This document shows, piece after piece, positions 42,660 to 51,394 of a stretch of 64,000 nt of DNA; position 1 is the first letter of the stretch, and each line of letters starts with the position of its first letter. The translations under genes were made by a program, and so were the position numbers. The notes under the pieces were generated by a model that was not told where the DNA came from, did not search any database, and saw nothing but the letters and a program-made list of their open reading frames with translations. The stretch is from Stenotrophomonas ginsengisoli (GTDB lineage Bacteria > Pseudomonadota > Gammaproteobacteria > Xanthomonadales > Xanthomonadaceae), in contig NZ_LDJM01000011.1 in the NCBI RefSeq assembly GCF_001431485.1, forward strand, positions 62,001 through 126,000, in the 5' to 3' direction.

Positions 42660-43210
42660 CACGACTCAGTGGCAGCAACAGGCAGGTGGGAAGGATGATC
42701 GCAGCCGGCAGGCGGCTTGTCTGCTGCGGCCGGCAGATTGGGGCGGTGGCCGTAGCTGAGCACGCGGGTGATCTGCCACTGGCTGCCGCGCTGCTGCCAG
42801 ACCATCACGAACTCGGCCAGGCCATCGCAGTGCTGCCCCTCCATGTCGCAGAAGCGGTGCTGGCCCTGGGTGATGGCACCGAAATCCTTCACCGCATGCA
42901 CCTGCAGGGTGCCGGGCACCAGTTGCCGGGTGTAACGGCCGCAGGCGTGCCTGGCGGTGTTGTCGAGCATGGCGCGGCGGTCCTGGGTGACCCCGCCGGT
43001 GTCGTGGTAGAACTCGACCTGGGGGTCGAAATGCGCGGCATGCAGGGCCAGTTGGGCTGGATCGGCGCAGCGGTTGAAGCTGTCAAACACCGCCTGGTCC
43101 AGCGTGGCCATGACCGTTTCCAGCGGCGCCGGCCCGGCGCTGCTGGCGCTGGCCGGCAGGGCCAGTGCCGGCAGCAGGGTGGCGACAATACGCAGCAGGG
43201 CAGTACGCAT
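42659..43210 (-). CDS. Exported NTF2/SnoaL-like protein (DUF4440-type)
   Basis: 183 residues from the ATG at 43210. Signal peptide MRTALLRIVATLLPALALPASA, then a region resembling the DUF4440/SnoaL cone fold (FDSFNRCADPAQLALHAAHFDPQVEFYHD; FVMVWQQRGSQWQITRVLSYGH). Its ligand is unknown. Lies eight bases after permease 1 and overlaps the regulator start, so it belongs to the exporter operon. Confidence 0.72.
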   Translation of the reverse strand: MRTALLRIVATLLPALALPASASSAGPAPLETVMATLDQAVFDSFNRCADPAQLALHAAHFDPQVEFYHDTGGVTQDRRAMLDNTARHACGRYTRQLVPGTLQVHAVKDFGAITQGQHRFCDMEGQHCDGLAEFVMVWQQRGSQWQITRVLSYGHRPNLPAAADKPPAGCDHPSHLPVAATES

Positions 43211-43218
43211 GTTCGTCC

Positions 43219-44442
43219 TCAATTGCTGCGGGTGGCCACGGCCGGGGCAATCGCTGCGGCCTTGCGTGCCGGCCAGTACACCGCGACCTGGCCGAGCAGC
43301 CACAGCACCAGGGCGCCGGCAGGCAGGTAGGCCAGCGGCAGGCGCGGCAGCTCGTAGGTGCGCATCAGCCAGTGGTTCAGTGCGTAGGCCAGCAGCATCC
43401 CAAGCACGATGCCGATACCGGTGAGCAGGAAGTTCTCGGTCAGGAAATAGCGCAGGATCTGCCCGCGGGTGGCGCCCAGGGCGCGACGGATGCCGATCTG
43501 CTTGGTCCGCTGGCCGACCCAGAAGCTGGCCAGGCCGACGATGCCCAGCGCGGTGACCAGCAACAGCAGCACGCTGACCATCAGCAGCATGCCGATCATG
43601 TCGCGGTCATTGGCAAAGTAGTTGGCACGGCCTTCGGCATAGGTGAGCTGGCGCCATACCAGACGGTTGGGATCGTTGCCCTCCAGCACGGCCAGTGCCT
43701 GCTTGAGCACTTCATCGCGACGTGCCGGGTCGCCGACCCGGATCAGGTAGCGGCCGCCGTTGTTGAAGTTCATGCGGATCGGCAGCAGCACCGAAAAGGT
43801 CCGGTTGTTGCCCATCAGGTTCGGCCGCAGCAGGGTGTCCACCACACCGACGATGGTCAGCGGGATGTCGGCCATGTACACCGTCTTGCCCACGGCCTGG
43901 CCATCGGGGAACAGCTTGCCTGCCAGCGCGCTGGTGATGATCAGCGGGCTGCGCAGGGCGCTGAGGTCCTTCTCTTCTTCCAGCAGGCGGCTGCTCTTGT
44001 ACTCGTCGGCGTTGAAGTCGCGGCCGGCCACCAGTTGCAGGCCCATCGTCTTGAGGGTGTCCTCGCCGATCATGTACTGGGCCGCGCTCTGCACCGCCGC
44101 GTCGGCGTCGGTGCTGGTGGCCACACCGGTGTTCCACGAGCCACGCTGGAACGGCAGCTGGTTGGTGATGGCCACGCTCTGCACCCCGGCGATCGCGCGC
44201 AGCGAGGCCAGGTCCTGGGCGGTGCGGGCATCGGCGTTGTCCTGCTTGCCGATACCGCTCAGGGCAATCTCGATCAGCTGGTTGTCATCCAGGCCACTGG
44301 CCAGGTTGAGGGTGTCCATGCGCTGGGACACGATGAACAAGGCATTGCAGATGATCGCGCAGCTCAGCGCGATCTCCAGCACGATCAACGCGGCGGCAGT
44401 CTTGTGCCGGCTCAGCGTGGACAGGATGGGGCGGATTTCCAT
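43219..44442 (-). CDS. ABC transporter permease 1, FtsX/MacB type
   Basis: 407 residues from the ATG at 44442. One N-terminal helix (ALIVLEIALSCAIICNALF), a large periplasmic MacB-like domain, then three C-terminal helices including the FtsX region (QIGIRRALGATRGQILRYFL). Together with permease 2, the ATPase and the adaptor it would make a MacAB-like tripartite exporter. Preceded by 366 bases of repeat-rich DNA. Confidence 0.88.
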   Translation of the reverse strand: MEIRPILSTLSRHKTAAALIVLEIALSCAIICNALFIVSQRMDTLNLASGLDDNQLIEIALSGIGKQDNADARTAQDLASLRAIAGVQSVAITNQLPFQRGSWNTGVATSTDADAAVQSAAQYMIGEDTLKTMGLQLVAGRDFNADEYKSSRLLEEEKDLSALRSPLIITSALAGKLFPDGQAVGKTVYMADIPLTIVGVVDTLLRPNLMGNNRTFSVLLPIRMNFNNGGRYLIRVGDPARRDEVLKQALAVLEGNDPNRLVWRQLTYAEGRANYFANDRDMIGMLLMVSVLLLLVTALGIVGLASFWVGQRTKQIGIRRALGATRGQILRYFLTENFLLTGIGIVLGMLLAYALNHWLMRTYELPRLPLAYLPAGALVLWLLGQVAVYWPARKAAAIAPAVATRSN

Positions 44443-44486
44443 GGGGCTCTCCGAAAGCGTGAAACGAATGAATGGAAATGAGGAGC

Positions 44487-44538
44487 AAGGAACAAGGAAC
44501 GAGGAACGAGGAACGAGGAACGAGGAACGAGGAACGAG
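44487..44538. repeat. Heptamer tandem repeat GAGGAAC upstream of permease 1
   Basis: Five perfect head-to-tail GAGGAAC units (44501-44535) preceded by diverged copies. Lies 45-95 bases upstream of the permease 1 start. Copy number could vary by slippage. Confidence 0.85.
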
Positions 44539-44578
44539 AGGCAGCGGGATATCGAGTGAGTCAGGACGGTGGATTTGT

Positions 44579-44827
44579 GTTGCTTTCAACACGTTGCTCT
44601 GTGCGCGTTGCTCGCTTCATTGGCTCTTGAACGGGACGGCAAGGGGCACCTGCAGCGCAGATCTGCCGACAATCAAGCCGGCCGGCAGTGCAGCGCCTTG
44701 ACTCTTTCCTCGTTGCTCGGCACTCGTTTCTTGCTTGATTGTTTTTTGAACGGTCAGCAGTGCAGCGCTTGAGACTCTTTGCTCGTTGCTGCGCACTCGT
44801 TGCTCGCTTCATTGGCTCTTGAGCTGG
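44579..44827. repeat. Degenerate direct repeats carrying copies of a permease gene end
   Basis: Three related blocks: about 44590-44657, 44685-44753 and 44757-44827. A 25-base stretch beginning CGTTGCTCGC is identical at 44606-44630 and 44798-44822; the second copy contains the stop codon of permease 2. Similarity continues into its coding end, so the first copy is a relic duplicate of that 3' end. The blocks fill most of the gap between the two permease genes; I see no gene in them. Confidence 0.75.
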
Positions 44828-46113
44828 ATGGCCGGGGTCACCTGCATCGCCCGCCAGGCAGGAATCAGCCCGGCCAGCAGGCTGGCCAGCAGGGCCAGGG
44901 CAAAGGTGAGCAGCAGCATGCTGCCGTCCAGATGGGCCAGGGAGGCGTACTCGGCCGGGCGCTGGCGCACCGCCCACAGTCCCAGCTGGGCCAGCAGCAG
45001 GCCGAGCAGGCCGCCGGCCAGGCCGATGCTGCCCGCTTCCACCAGGCACTGCAGGAAGATGTCGCGGCGGCTGGCGCCCAGGGCGCGGCGCACACCGATC
45101 TCGCCACTGCGGCGCAGGAACTTGGCCAGCAGCAGGCCAACGGTGTTGACCAGGCACACCAGCAAAAAGCCGAAGGCCAGCCAGACCTGCAGGCGCACAT
45201 CGCCGGGCACCGCATTGATGTAGTCCAGCAGCTGCATGACATTGCGCAGGCGGGTATTGGCCGGGCGTTCGAAGCGGCCGGCGGCGCGCTGCTGTTCGGA
45301 GTAGTTGTCCAGATAGGTCTTGTAGGCCGGGGCATCGGCGGCCGCATCCAGCTCGACCCAGTACTGGATCCAGGCGCAGGGCACGTTCAAGGCCATCGGG
45401 TCGTTGACGATCTCGCGGCCGAAGCAGTTCATGTTGCCGTTGCGCGGCAGCTTGGCGTCCAGTGCCGTGGTGTAGGGCAGCATCACCTCTTCGGTATGGT
45501 CGAACTTGCCCACGAACGGGTCATAGAACAGCGGTGAGGGCTGCCACTGGTCCAGCACGCCGACCACGCGCAGGGAATGGCCTTCCACCAGGATGTCCTT
45601 GCCCACGCTGTTGCTGCCGTTGAACACCTTGTCATTGAGCTGGCGGCTGATCACCGCCACCCGGGCGCGGCCCTGGTCATCCCCGGCGCTCCAGCCCTGG
45701 CCATACAGGAAGGGCGTATCGAACATCGGGAAGAAGTCCGTGCTGGTGTAACGCATGCCGATGTTGAAGGGCTTGAGCACTGCACTGGCCGGGTCGATGA
45801 TGCCGCTGCCGCCGGTCATCAGGGCCTGGCGCTTGCCCTTGGCCTGGGCCAGCAGGGTTTCGGCGTCAAAGCGGGTGAGCTGGGATTCCGGCTCCTGCCC
45901 GGGCTGGTAACCATCGCGCACGCCGGCATCCACCTGCACGTAGAACAGGCGCTCGCTCTTGTGCGGGATCGGGTCGCCGGAGAGCACCTTGAACACGGTC
46001 AGGGTGGTCATCGCCGCGCCGATGCCCAGGGCAATGGCCAGCACCATCAGTGCGGTGAGCATCTTGTTGCGGCCGAAGCTGCGCAGGGCCAGCTTGAGGT
46101 AATAGCTGAACAT
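44809..46113 (-). CDS. ABC transporter permease 2, FtsX/MacB type
   Basis: 434 residues from the ATG at 46113 (MFSYYLKLALRSFGRNK). One N-terminal helix, a periplasmic domain of about 250 residues with MacB-like strands, then three helices with the FtsX motif GEIGVRRALGASRRDIF. Lies 13 bases after the ATPase gene. Its 3' end has been partly duplicated downstream. Confidence 0.88.
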   Translation of the reverse strand: MFSYYLKLALRSFGRNKMLTALMVLAIALGIGAAMTTLTVFKVLSGDPIPHKSERLFYVQVDAGVRDGYQPGQEPESQLTRFDAETLLAQAKGKRQALMTGGSGIIDPASAVLKPFNIGMRYTSTDFFPMFDTPFLYGQGWSAGDDQGRARVAVISRQLNDKVFNGSNSVGKDILVEGHSLRVVGVLDQWQPSPLFYDPFVGKFDHTEEVMLPYTTALDAKLPRNGNMNCFGREIVNDPMALNVPCAWIQYWVELDAAADAPAYKTYLDNYSEQQRAAGRFERPANTRLRNVMQLLDYINAVPGDVRLQVWLAFGFLLVCLVNTVGLLLAKFLRRSGEIGVRRALGASRRDIFLQCLVEAGSIGLAGGLLGLLLAQLGLWAVRQRPAEYASLAHLDGSMLLLTFALALLASLLAGLIPAWRAMQVTPAIQLKSQ

Positions 46114-46126
46114 GTCCGTTTCCTGC

Positions 46127-46834
46127 TCAGGCCGGGAGGGAGGTGGTGCGCACCAGGGACGGCTCGCGCACCAGATCGGTGGCCTGACCGTCGACGATGT
46201 GCACGTTGCGCTGGGCGCGTGCGGCCAGCTCCGGGTCATGGGTGACCATCACGATGGTGGTGCCGGCGGCATTGATCTGCTCCAGCAGTTCCATCACTCC
46301 GCGGGCCATGGCGGTATCCAGGTTGCCGGTCGGTTCGTCGGCCAGCAGCAGGCGCGGGCTGCCGGCCAGGGCGCGGGCGATGGCCGCACGCTGCTGCTGG
46401 CCACCGGACAGCTCGGCCGGGTAGTGCTTCATGCGCGAGCCCAGGCCGACATCGCTCAAGGCCTTCTCGATGCGCTGCTTGCGCTCGGCGGCGGCCATGC
46501 CGCGATAGCGCAGCGGCACATCGACGTTGTCAAACAGGTTCAGGTCCGGAATCAGGTTGAAGCCCTGGAAGATGAAGCCGATCTTCTGGTTGCGCAGGCG
46601 CGAGCGGGCGTCATCACCGAGGTGGCTGACATCCTGGCCATCGAGCAGGTACTGGCCGGAGGTGAAGGTTTCCAGCAGGCCGGCGATGTTGAGGAAGGTG
46701 GTCTTGCCCGAGCCGGAGGGGCCGGTGACGGCAACGAACTCGCCCTCGCGGACCTGCAGGTCGAGCGAGCGCAGGGCATGGGTCTGGACCTGCTCGGTAC
46801 GGAAGACCTTGGAGACGGCGTGCATCTGGAGCAT
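46127..46834 (-). CDS. ABC transporter ATP-binding protein, MacB/LolD type
   Basis: 235 residues from the ATG at 46834. Walker A GPSGSGKT, Q-loop FQGFNLIPDL, signature LSGGQQQRAAIARAL, Walker B LLLADEPTGNLD. The GNLD ending and size place it with the LolD/MacB ATPases that drive mechanotransmission exporters. Encoded between the adaptor and the two permeases. Confidence 0.93.
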   Translation of the reverse strand: MLQMHAVSKVFRTEQVQTHALRSLDLQVREGEFVAVTGPSGSGKTTFLNIAGLLETFTSGQYLLDGQDVSHLGDDARSRLRNQKIGFIFQGFNLIPDLNLFDNVDVPLRYRGMAAAERKQRIEKALSDVGLGSRMKHYPAELSGGQQQRAAIARALAGSPRLLLADEPTGNLDTAMARGVMELLEQINAAGTTIVMVTHDPELAARAQRNVHIVDGQATDLVREPSLVRTTSLPA

Positions 46835-46869
46835 GAGGATGTTCCTGTAGGAAGAGGGGCGTGGTGGCA

Positions 46870-48144
46870 TCAATGGATGGCGACGCGTTCGGCGTCGTTG
46901 AACTGTTCGGTACCGGAGACCACCACGCGGTCACCGGGTTGCAGGCCGGAAAGTACTTCGACTTCGCCCAGGCTGCTGACCCCGAGCTGGACCGGCCGGC
47001 GCACGGCGGTGCGGCCTTCCATCACCCAGGCGTGGCGGCCGCCGGACTGTTCGACAAACGGCCCGCGCTCCAGCTTGATCACCCCCTTGCGGGTATCGAG
47101 CAGGATGCGTGCACTCATGCGCTGGCTCTGGCGCAGGCCGGGCGGTTGTTCGGCGGTAAAGCGCAGGCGTGCGGTGACCTCGCCATTGACCACTTCCGGC
47201 GATACCGCGGCGATCTCGGCCTGGAAGGGCTGGCCGTTGCCGCTGGTCAGCTGGGCCGGAATGCCGATGGACAGGTCGCGGGCGAAGCTTTCCGGCACCC
47301 GCACCTCCACCTCGAAACGGCTCAGGTCCACCACCCCGAGTACCGGCGCATTGGCCTGGACCTGGGTGTGCTGGCTGACCTGGACCTGGCCGACCTGGCC
47401 ATCGAACGGTGCGCGCAGGGTGAGCAGGTCGACCTGGCGCTGCACCTCGGCCACCACTGCGCGCTGGCGCTGGGCCAGCTGGTGCGCATTGCTGGCATCC
47501 AGGCTGGCGGCTTGGGACTGAAGGCGGGCATCGGTGCCGGCATGCTGCAGGTTGATCTCGGCCTTGCGCAGGTCGTCCTGGGCCTTGGCCAGGTTGACCT
47601 GGGGCACCGCGCCACCGTCAAAGCCGCGCTGGTTGCGTTCCAGTTCGCGGGCGGCCGACTGGCGTTCCAGGCTGGCCTGGTCGGTGAGCTTGCCGGCACT
47701 GGCGCGGGCCAGGCGGGCATCGAGTTCGGCGCGGTTGGCCTGGGCTTGCAGCCCGGCCAGGGTGGATTGCTCCTGGACCAGGCGGCTGCGCAGTTCCGGG
47801 CTGTCGATCACCGCCAGCTCCTGGCCCTTGCTGACCACATCGCCGGCCACCACCTTCAGCTCCACGGTGCCGGCGGAAATGGCATACAGCACCGGGCTGT
47901 TGGCCGCGATCACCCGGCCATCGGCAGCGATGTCACGCACCAGGTCGCCCTGGCTGACGGTGGCGATGCGCACCCGCGCGCTGTCCACCGAGGCGCTGCT
48001 GTCCAGCCAGCTCAGGGCCATCCAGGCGATGCCGGCAATCACCACCACGGCCGCGCCGGCGGGCAGCAGCCAGCGCTTGAGGCGGTGATGGGGTGGCGGG
48101 GTAACAACCTGGTCCTGGGCAGCGGTATCGCGGATCATGGGCAT
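46870..48144 (-). CDS. Periplasmic adaptor protein (HlyD/MacA family)
   Basis: 424 residues from the ATG at 48144 (ATG at 48138 also possible). Earlier in-frame starts overlap the sigma-54 promoter and are excluded. One N-terminal membrane helix (about 25-45), a lipoyl-like half (SAGTVELKVVAGDVVSKGQ), a long coiled-coil hairpin (about 110-235), the second half with LRAPFDGQVGQV, then beta-barrel domains. It would bridge the inner-membrane ABC unit to an outer-membrane channel, which is not encoded here. Confidence 0.9.
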   Translation of the reverse strand: MPMIRDTAAQDQVVTPPPHHRLKRWLLPAGAAVVVIAGIAWMALSWLDSSASVDSARVRIATVSQGDLVRDIAADGRVIAANSPVLYAISAGTVELKVVAGDVVSKGQELAVIDSPELRSRLVQEQSTLAGLQAQANRAELDARLARASAGKLTDQASLERQSAARELERNQRGFDGGAVPQVNLAKAQDDLRKAEINLQHAGTDARLQSQAASLDASNAHQLAQRQRAVVAEVQRQVDLLTLRAPFDGQVGQVQVSQHTQVQANAPVLGVVDLSRFEVEVRVPESFARDLSIGIPAQLTSGNGQPFQAEIAAVSPEVVNGEVTARLRFTAEQPPGLRQSQRMSARILLDTRKGVIKLERGPFVEQSGGRHAWVMEGRTAVRRPVQLGVSSLGEVEVLSGLQPGDRVVVSGTEQFNDAERVAIH

Positions 48145-48172
48145 CGACGGTGATGGCGGATGCCCAATCAAA

Positions 48173-48188
48173 AGCACGTAGCGTGCCA
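48173..48188 (-). promoter_or_regulatory. Sigma-54 (-24/-12) promoter of the ABC exporter operon
   Basis: Minus strand reads TGGCACGCTACGTGCT. Against TGGCAC-N5-TTGC it differs by a single base, with the invariant GG and GC at the right spacing. It ends 28 bases before the adaptor start, leaving a short leader. An NtrC-type activator is encoded in the same unit. Confidence 0.82.
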
Positions 48189-48242
48189 ACTTTTGTTCCC
48201 TTGAATATCAAGGAGATAGCGCAATGTGGTGGCGGCGCCGGG

Positions 48243-48286
48243 TGTCCGCGGACAGTGCGCGGACACTGCCCGGACAGTGTCCGGGC
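48243..48286 (-). promoter_or_regulatory. Palindromic enhancer sites for a sigma-54 activator
   Basis: Two perfect palindromes: TGTCCGCGGACA (48243-48254) and a 9+1+9 palindrome at 48268-48286 centred on base 48277 with CGGACA/TGTCCG arms. A further CGGACA half site lies between them. They lie about 55-115 bases upstream of the -24 element, where bacterial enhancer-binding proteins usually bind. The shared core TGTCCG/CGGACA suggests one dimeric regulator, most simply the one encoded at 41319-42659. Confidence 0.75.
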
Positions 48287-48300
48287 GTGCAGCGCGGCAA

Positions 48301-48693
48301 TCAGCCGCGCGAGGAGGTGATGGCCGCGCCCTGCTTCATCACCAGGGTCACCGGGGTGCGCTCGACCACGTCCAGCAGGCGCGCCCACTGGGCATCATCG
48401 AGCGGGCCATCGGCATGCAGGGTGCGGTGCACCTGGAAGTTGCCGTCGGCATCGCGCGAGGACTCCAGCTCGGCGTGGAACCGGCCCAGCTCCCAGCCCT
48501 TCTTCTGCGCGTACATGCGCAGGGTAATGGCCGTGCACGAGGCCAGCGCGGCCAGATACAGCTCGAACGGAGCCATGCCGGCATTGCCACCGCCCAGGGC
48601 CGGTGGCTCGTCACTGGTCAGTTGATGGCCGCTGGCGCTGCTGACGCTGTGGGCGAAATCGGTGCCGGTGGAGGTGATGCGGACCTTGGCCAT
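48301..48693 (-). CDS. OsmC family protein
   Basis: 130 residues from the ATG at 48693. OsmC/YhfA-like fold: NAGMAPFELYLAALASCTAITLRMYAQKKGW carries the first conserved Cys. The position of the second Cys, usually CPV in this family, reads TPV (ERTPVTLVMKQG), so a classical two-cysteine peroxidase cycle is not expected. Divergent from the ligase-associated cassette. Confidence 0.85.
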   Translation of the reverse strand: MAKVRITSTGTDFAHSVSSASGHQLTSDEPPALGGGNAGMAPFELYLAALASCTAITLRMYAQKKGWELGRFHAELESSRDADGNFQVHRTLHADGPLDDAQWARLLDVVERTPVTLVMKQGAAITSSRG

Positions 48694-48794
48694 GGCGGGC
48701 TCCTTGGGAAGAAACGGCAGGGTAACCCGGCTTTCACCGCGATGCCTCACGCTGCTGGGTAGGGTCAAGAACCCCGTTGCTGCTGCCAGTGCCG

Positions 48795-49790
48795 ATGAGC
48801 GAATTGATCGTGCAAAGCCCGCAAGGCCTGTACTGCCCGGCCGGTGATTTCCATATCGACCCGTGGCAGCCGGTGCCACGGGCGGTGATCACCCATGGCC
48901 ATGGTGACCATGCCCGCAGCGGCATGGGCTGCTACCACGTGGTCGATGCCGGCCTGCCGATCCTGCAATGGCGGCTGGGCGGGCAGGATTACCGCGTGCA
49001 TCGGCACGGCGAGCGTTTCACCCTCGGCCGGGCGCAGGTGTCATTGCATCCGGCCGGGCATGTGCTTGGCTCCACCCAGGTGCGGGTGGAGGTGGATGGC
49101 CAGGTCTGGGTCGCCAGCGGTGACTACAAGCGCCAGTTCGATCCGACCTGTGCGCCGTTCGAGGTGGTGCCCTGCGACACCTTCATCACCGAGGCCACCT
49201 TCGCCCTGCCGGTGTACCGCTGGCCGCCGATGGCCCAGGTGATTGCCGAGCTGGTGGCCTGGCGTGCCGAATGCGCGGCGCGCGGCGAGGTGGCCCTGCT
49301 GTACTGCTATGCACTGGGCAAGGCGCAGCGGGTGCTGGCCGAGCTGCTGGCCCATGGCCGGCAGACGGTCTACCTGCATGGTGCGGTGGATGCCGGGGTG
49401 CAGGTGTACCGCGCCGCCGGGATCGACATGGTGCCGACCCAGCGCCTGTCCGAACTGCCGTCCACGGCCGATCTGGCCGGGCAGCTGGTGATCGCCCCGC
49501 CATCGGCGGCCGGCAGCAGCTGGACCCGCCGCTTCAAGCAGGTGCAGCAGGGCTTTGCCTCGGGCTGGATGCGCGTGCGTGGCAACCGCCGCCGGCGCAA
49601 CTACGATCGCGGCTTCCAGATTTCCGACCATGCCGATTGGCCGGACCTGTTGCGTACCATCGAGCAGACCGGGGCCAGGCGGGTCATCGCCACCCACGGC
49701 AACATCGAGGCCATGGTGCGTTGGCTCAATGCGCAGGGGATCCAGGCCGCCGGGTTTGCCACCCATTACGGTGACGAGGAGCAGGCGTGA
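48795..49790 (+). CDS. DNA ligase-associated exonuclease (metallo-beta-lactamase/beta-CASP fold)
   Basis: 331 residues from the ATG at 48795. Metal-binding THGHGDHARSG, then HPAGHVLGS and SGDYKRQFD as in the beta-CASP nucleases related to CPSF-73 and SNM1. Later ISDHADW and THGNIEAM complete the site. It is the first gene of the four-gene ligase-associated DNA repair cassette and overlaps the ligase start by 4 bases (GTGA). Confidence 0.9.
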   Translation: MSELIVQSPQGLYCPAGDFHIDPWQPVPRAVITHGHGDHARSGMGCYHVVDAGLPILQWRLGGQDYRVHRHGERFTLGRAQVSLHPAGHVLGSTQVRVEVDGQVWVASGDYKRQFDPTCAPFEVVPCDTFITEATFALPVYRWPPMAQVIAELVAWRAECAARGEVALLYCYALGKAQRVLAELLAHGRQTVYLHGAVDAGVQVYRAAGIDMVPTQRLSELPSTADLAGQLVIAPPSAAGSSWTRRFKQVQQGFASGWMRVRGNRRRRNYDRGFQISDHADWPDLLRTIEQTGARRVIATHGNIEAMVRWLNAQGIQAAGFATHYGDEEQA

Positions 49791-51394
49791 GGGCCTTCGC
49801 TGCGCTGTATGCGCGTCTGGATGCCAGTACCGCCACCAACGACAAGCGGGCCGCGCTGGTCGACTACTTCGCCGCCGCGCCGGCTGCGGATGCCGCCTGG
49901 GCGGTGTGGCTGCTGTCCGGCGGCAAGGTCGGTGGCGCGCGGGCGCGGATTGCCGCATCCGGCGAGTTGCGGCGTTGGGTCAGCCAGGCCAGCGGCCTGC
50001 CGGACTGGCTGGTGGAGGACAGCTACAGCCATGTCGGCGACCTGGCCGAAACCCTGAGCCTGCTGCTGGACGAGCCGAGCGCGCCGGCCCCGCCGCTCGG
50101 CCTGGCTGCGTGGATCGAAGGCGAACTGCTGCCGCTGGCCAATGCGGCCGAGCAAGAGCGGCGCCAGCGCGTGCTCACCGCCTGGCAACAGCTGGGCGGC
50201 ACCGAACGGTTGGTGTTCAACAAGCTGCTCACCGGTGCGTTGCGCATCGGCGTGTCGGCCGGCCTGGTGCAACAGGCCCTGGCCCAGGTCAGCGGGGTGC
50301 CCATAGCCCTGCTGGCCCAGCGCCTGCTCGGCAGCTGGGCGCCATCGGTCGCTTTCTACCGTGCGTTGCTGGATCCGGCGCCGCAGCCCGCTGATCGCGC
50401 CCAGCCGTATCCGTTCTTTCTGGCCTCGCCACTGGAACAGCCGGTCGCCGCGCTGGGCCCGCTGCAGGACTGGCTGCTGGAATGGAAGTGGGATGGCATC
50501 CGCGTGCAGCTGATCCGGCGTGGCAGTGACATTGCCCTGTGGTCGCGCGGCGAGGAGCGGCTGGATGGACGCTTCCCGGAGATCGAAGCGGTGCTGGCCC
50601 GGCTGCCCGGCGATGCGGTGATCGATGGCGAGCTGCTGGCCTGGGCCGATGGGGCGGACCAACCGTCGCCGTTCACCGCGCTGCAGACCCGCATCCAGCG
50701 CCGCAAACCCGGGCCCAAGGTGCTCGCCGCCACCCCGGTACGGGTGCTGGCCTATGACCTGCTCGAGCAGGATGGGCAGGACCTGCGTGACAGGCCGCTG
50801 CAGCAGCGCCGGCAGCAGTTGGTCGCGTTGCTGGATGCACTGGGCGATACCCGCTTGCAGGTTTCCACTGCCATCACCGTGGAAAGCTGGGAGCAGGCCG
50901 CTGCGCTGCGCGCCGGATCGCGCGCGCGTGGGGTGGAAGGGCTGATGCTCAAGCAGCGCAGCTCGCCGTATCTGCACGGGCGCAAGCGCGGCAGCTGGTG
51001 GAAGTGGAAGATCGACCCGCTCACCATCGATGCGGTACTGGTGTATGCCCAGGCCGGGCATGGCCGGCGCAGCACCCTGTATACCGATTACACCTTCGCG
51101 GTATGGAATCAGGCCGGTGAACTGGTGCCGGTGGCCAAAGCCTACTCGGGCCTGGATGACCAGCAGATTCTGGCACTGGACCGCTGGATCCGCAGCCACA
51201 CCGTGGCCCGTTTCGGCCCGGTACGCCAGGTCGAGCCGCTGCAGGTGTTCGAGCTGGCCTTTGAAGGCGTGAACCGCTCGGGCCGGCACAAGGCCGGGGT
51301 GGCGGTGCGCTTTCCACGCATCCTGCGCTGGCGCAGCGACAAGCCGGCCGCCGAGGCTGACCGGCTGGAAGCGCTGCAGGCGCTGGCGCCATGA
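49787..51394 (+). CDS. ATP-dependent DNA ligase, cassette type
   Basis: 535 residues from a GTG. An N-terminal helical domain is followed by the nucleotidyltransferase core: adenylated Lys in EWKWDGIRVQL, then DGELLAW and EGLMLKQ, and KWKIDPLTIDAVL, then an OB-fold. The match is to the ligase family that always travels with the exonuclease and Lhr-Core genes. It is distinct from the NAD-dependent replicative LigA. Overlaps both neighbours by 4 bases. Confidence 0.92.
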   Translation: MRAFAALYARLDASTATNDKRAALVDYFAAAPAADAAWAVWLLSGGKVGGARARIAASGELRRWVSQASGLPDWLVEDSYSHVGDLAETLSLLLDEPSAPAPPLGLAAWIEGELLPLANAAEQERRQRVLTAWQQLGGTERLVFNKLLTGALRIGVSAGLVQQALAQVSGVPIALLAQRLLGSWAPSVAFYRALLDPAPQPADRAQPYPFFLASPLEQPVAALGPLQDWLLEWKWDGIRVQLIRRGSDIALWSRGEERLDGRFPEIEAVLARLPGDAVIDGELLAWADGADQPSPFTALQTRIQRRKPGPKVLAATPVRVLAYDLLEQDGQDLRDRPLQQRRQQLVALLDALGDTRLQVSTAITVESWEQAAALRAGSRARGVEGLMLKQRSSPYLHGRKRGSWWKWKIDPLTIDAVLVYAQAGHGRRSTLYTDYTFAVWNQAGELVPVAKAYSGLDDQQILALDRWIRSHTVARFGPVRQVEPLQVFELAFEGVNRSGRHKAGVAVRFPRILRWRSDKPAAEADRLEALQALAP

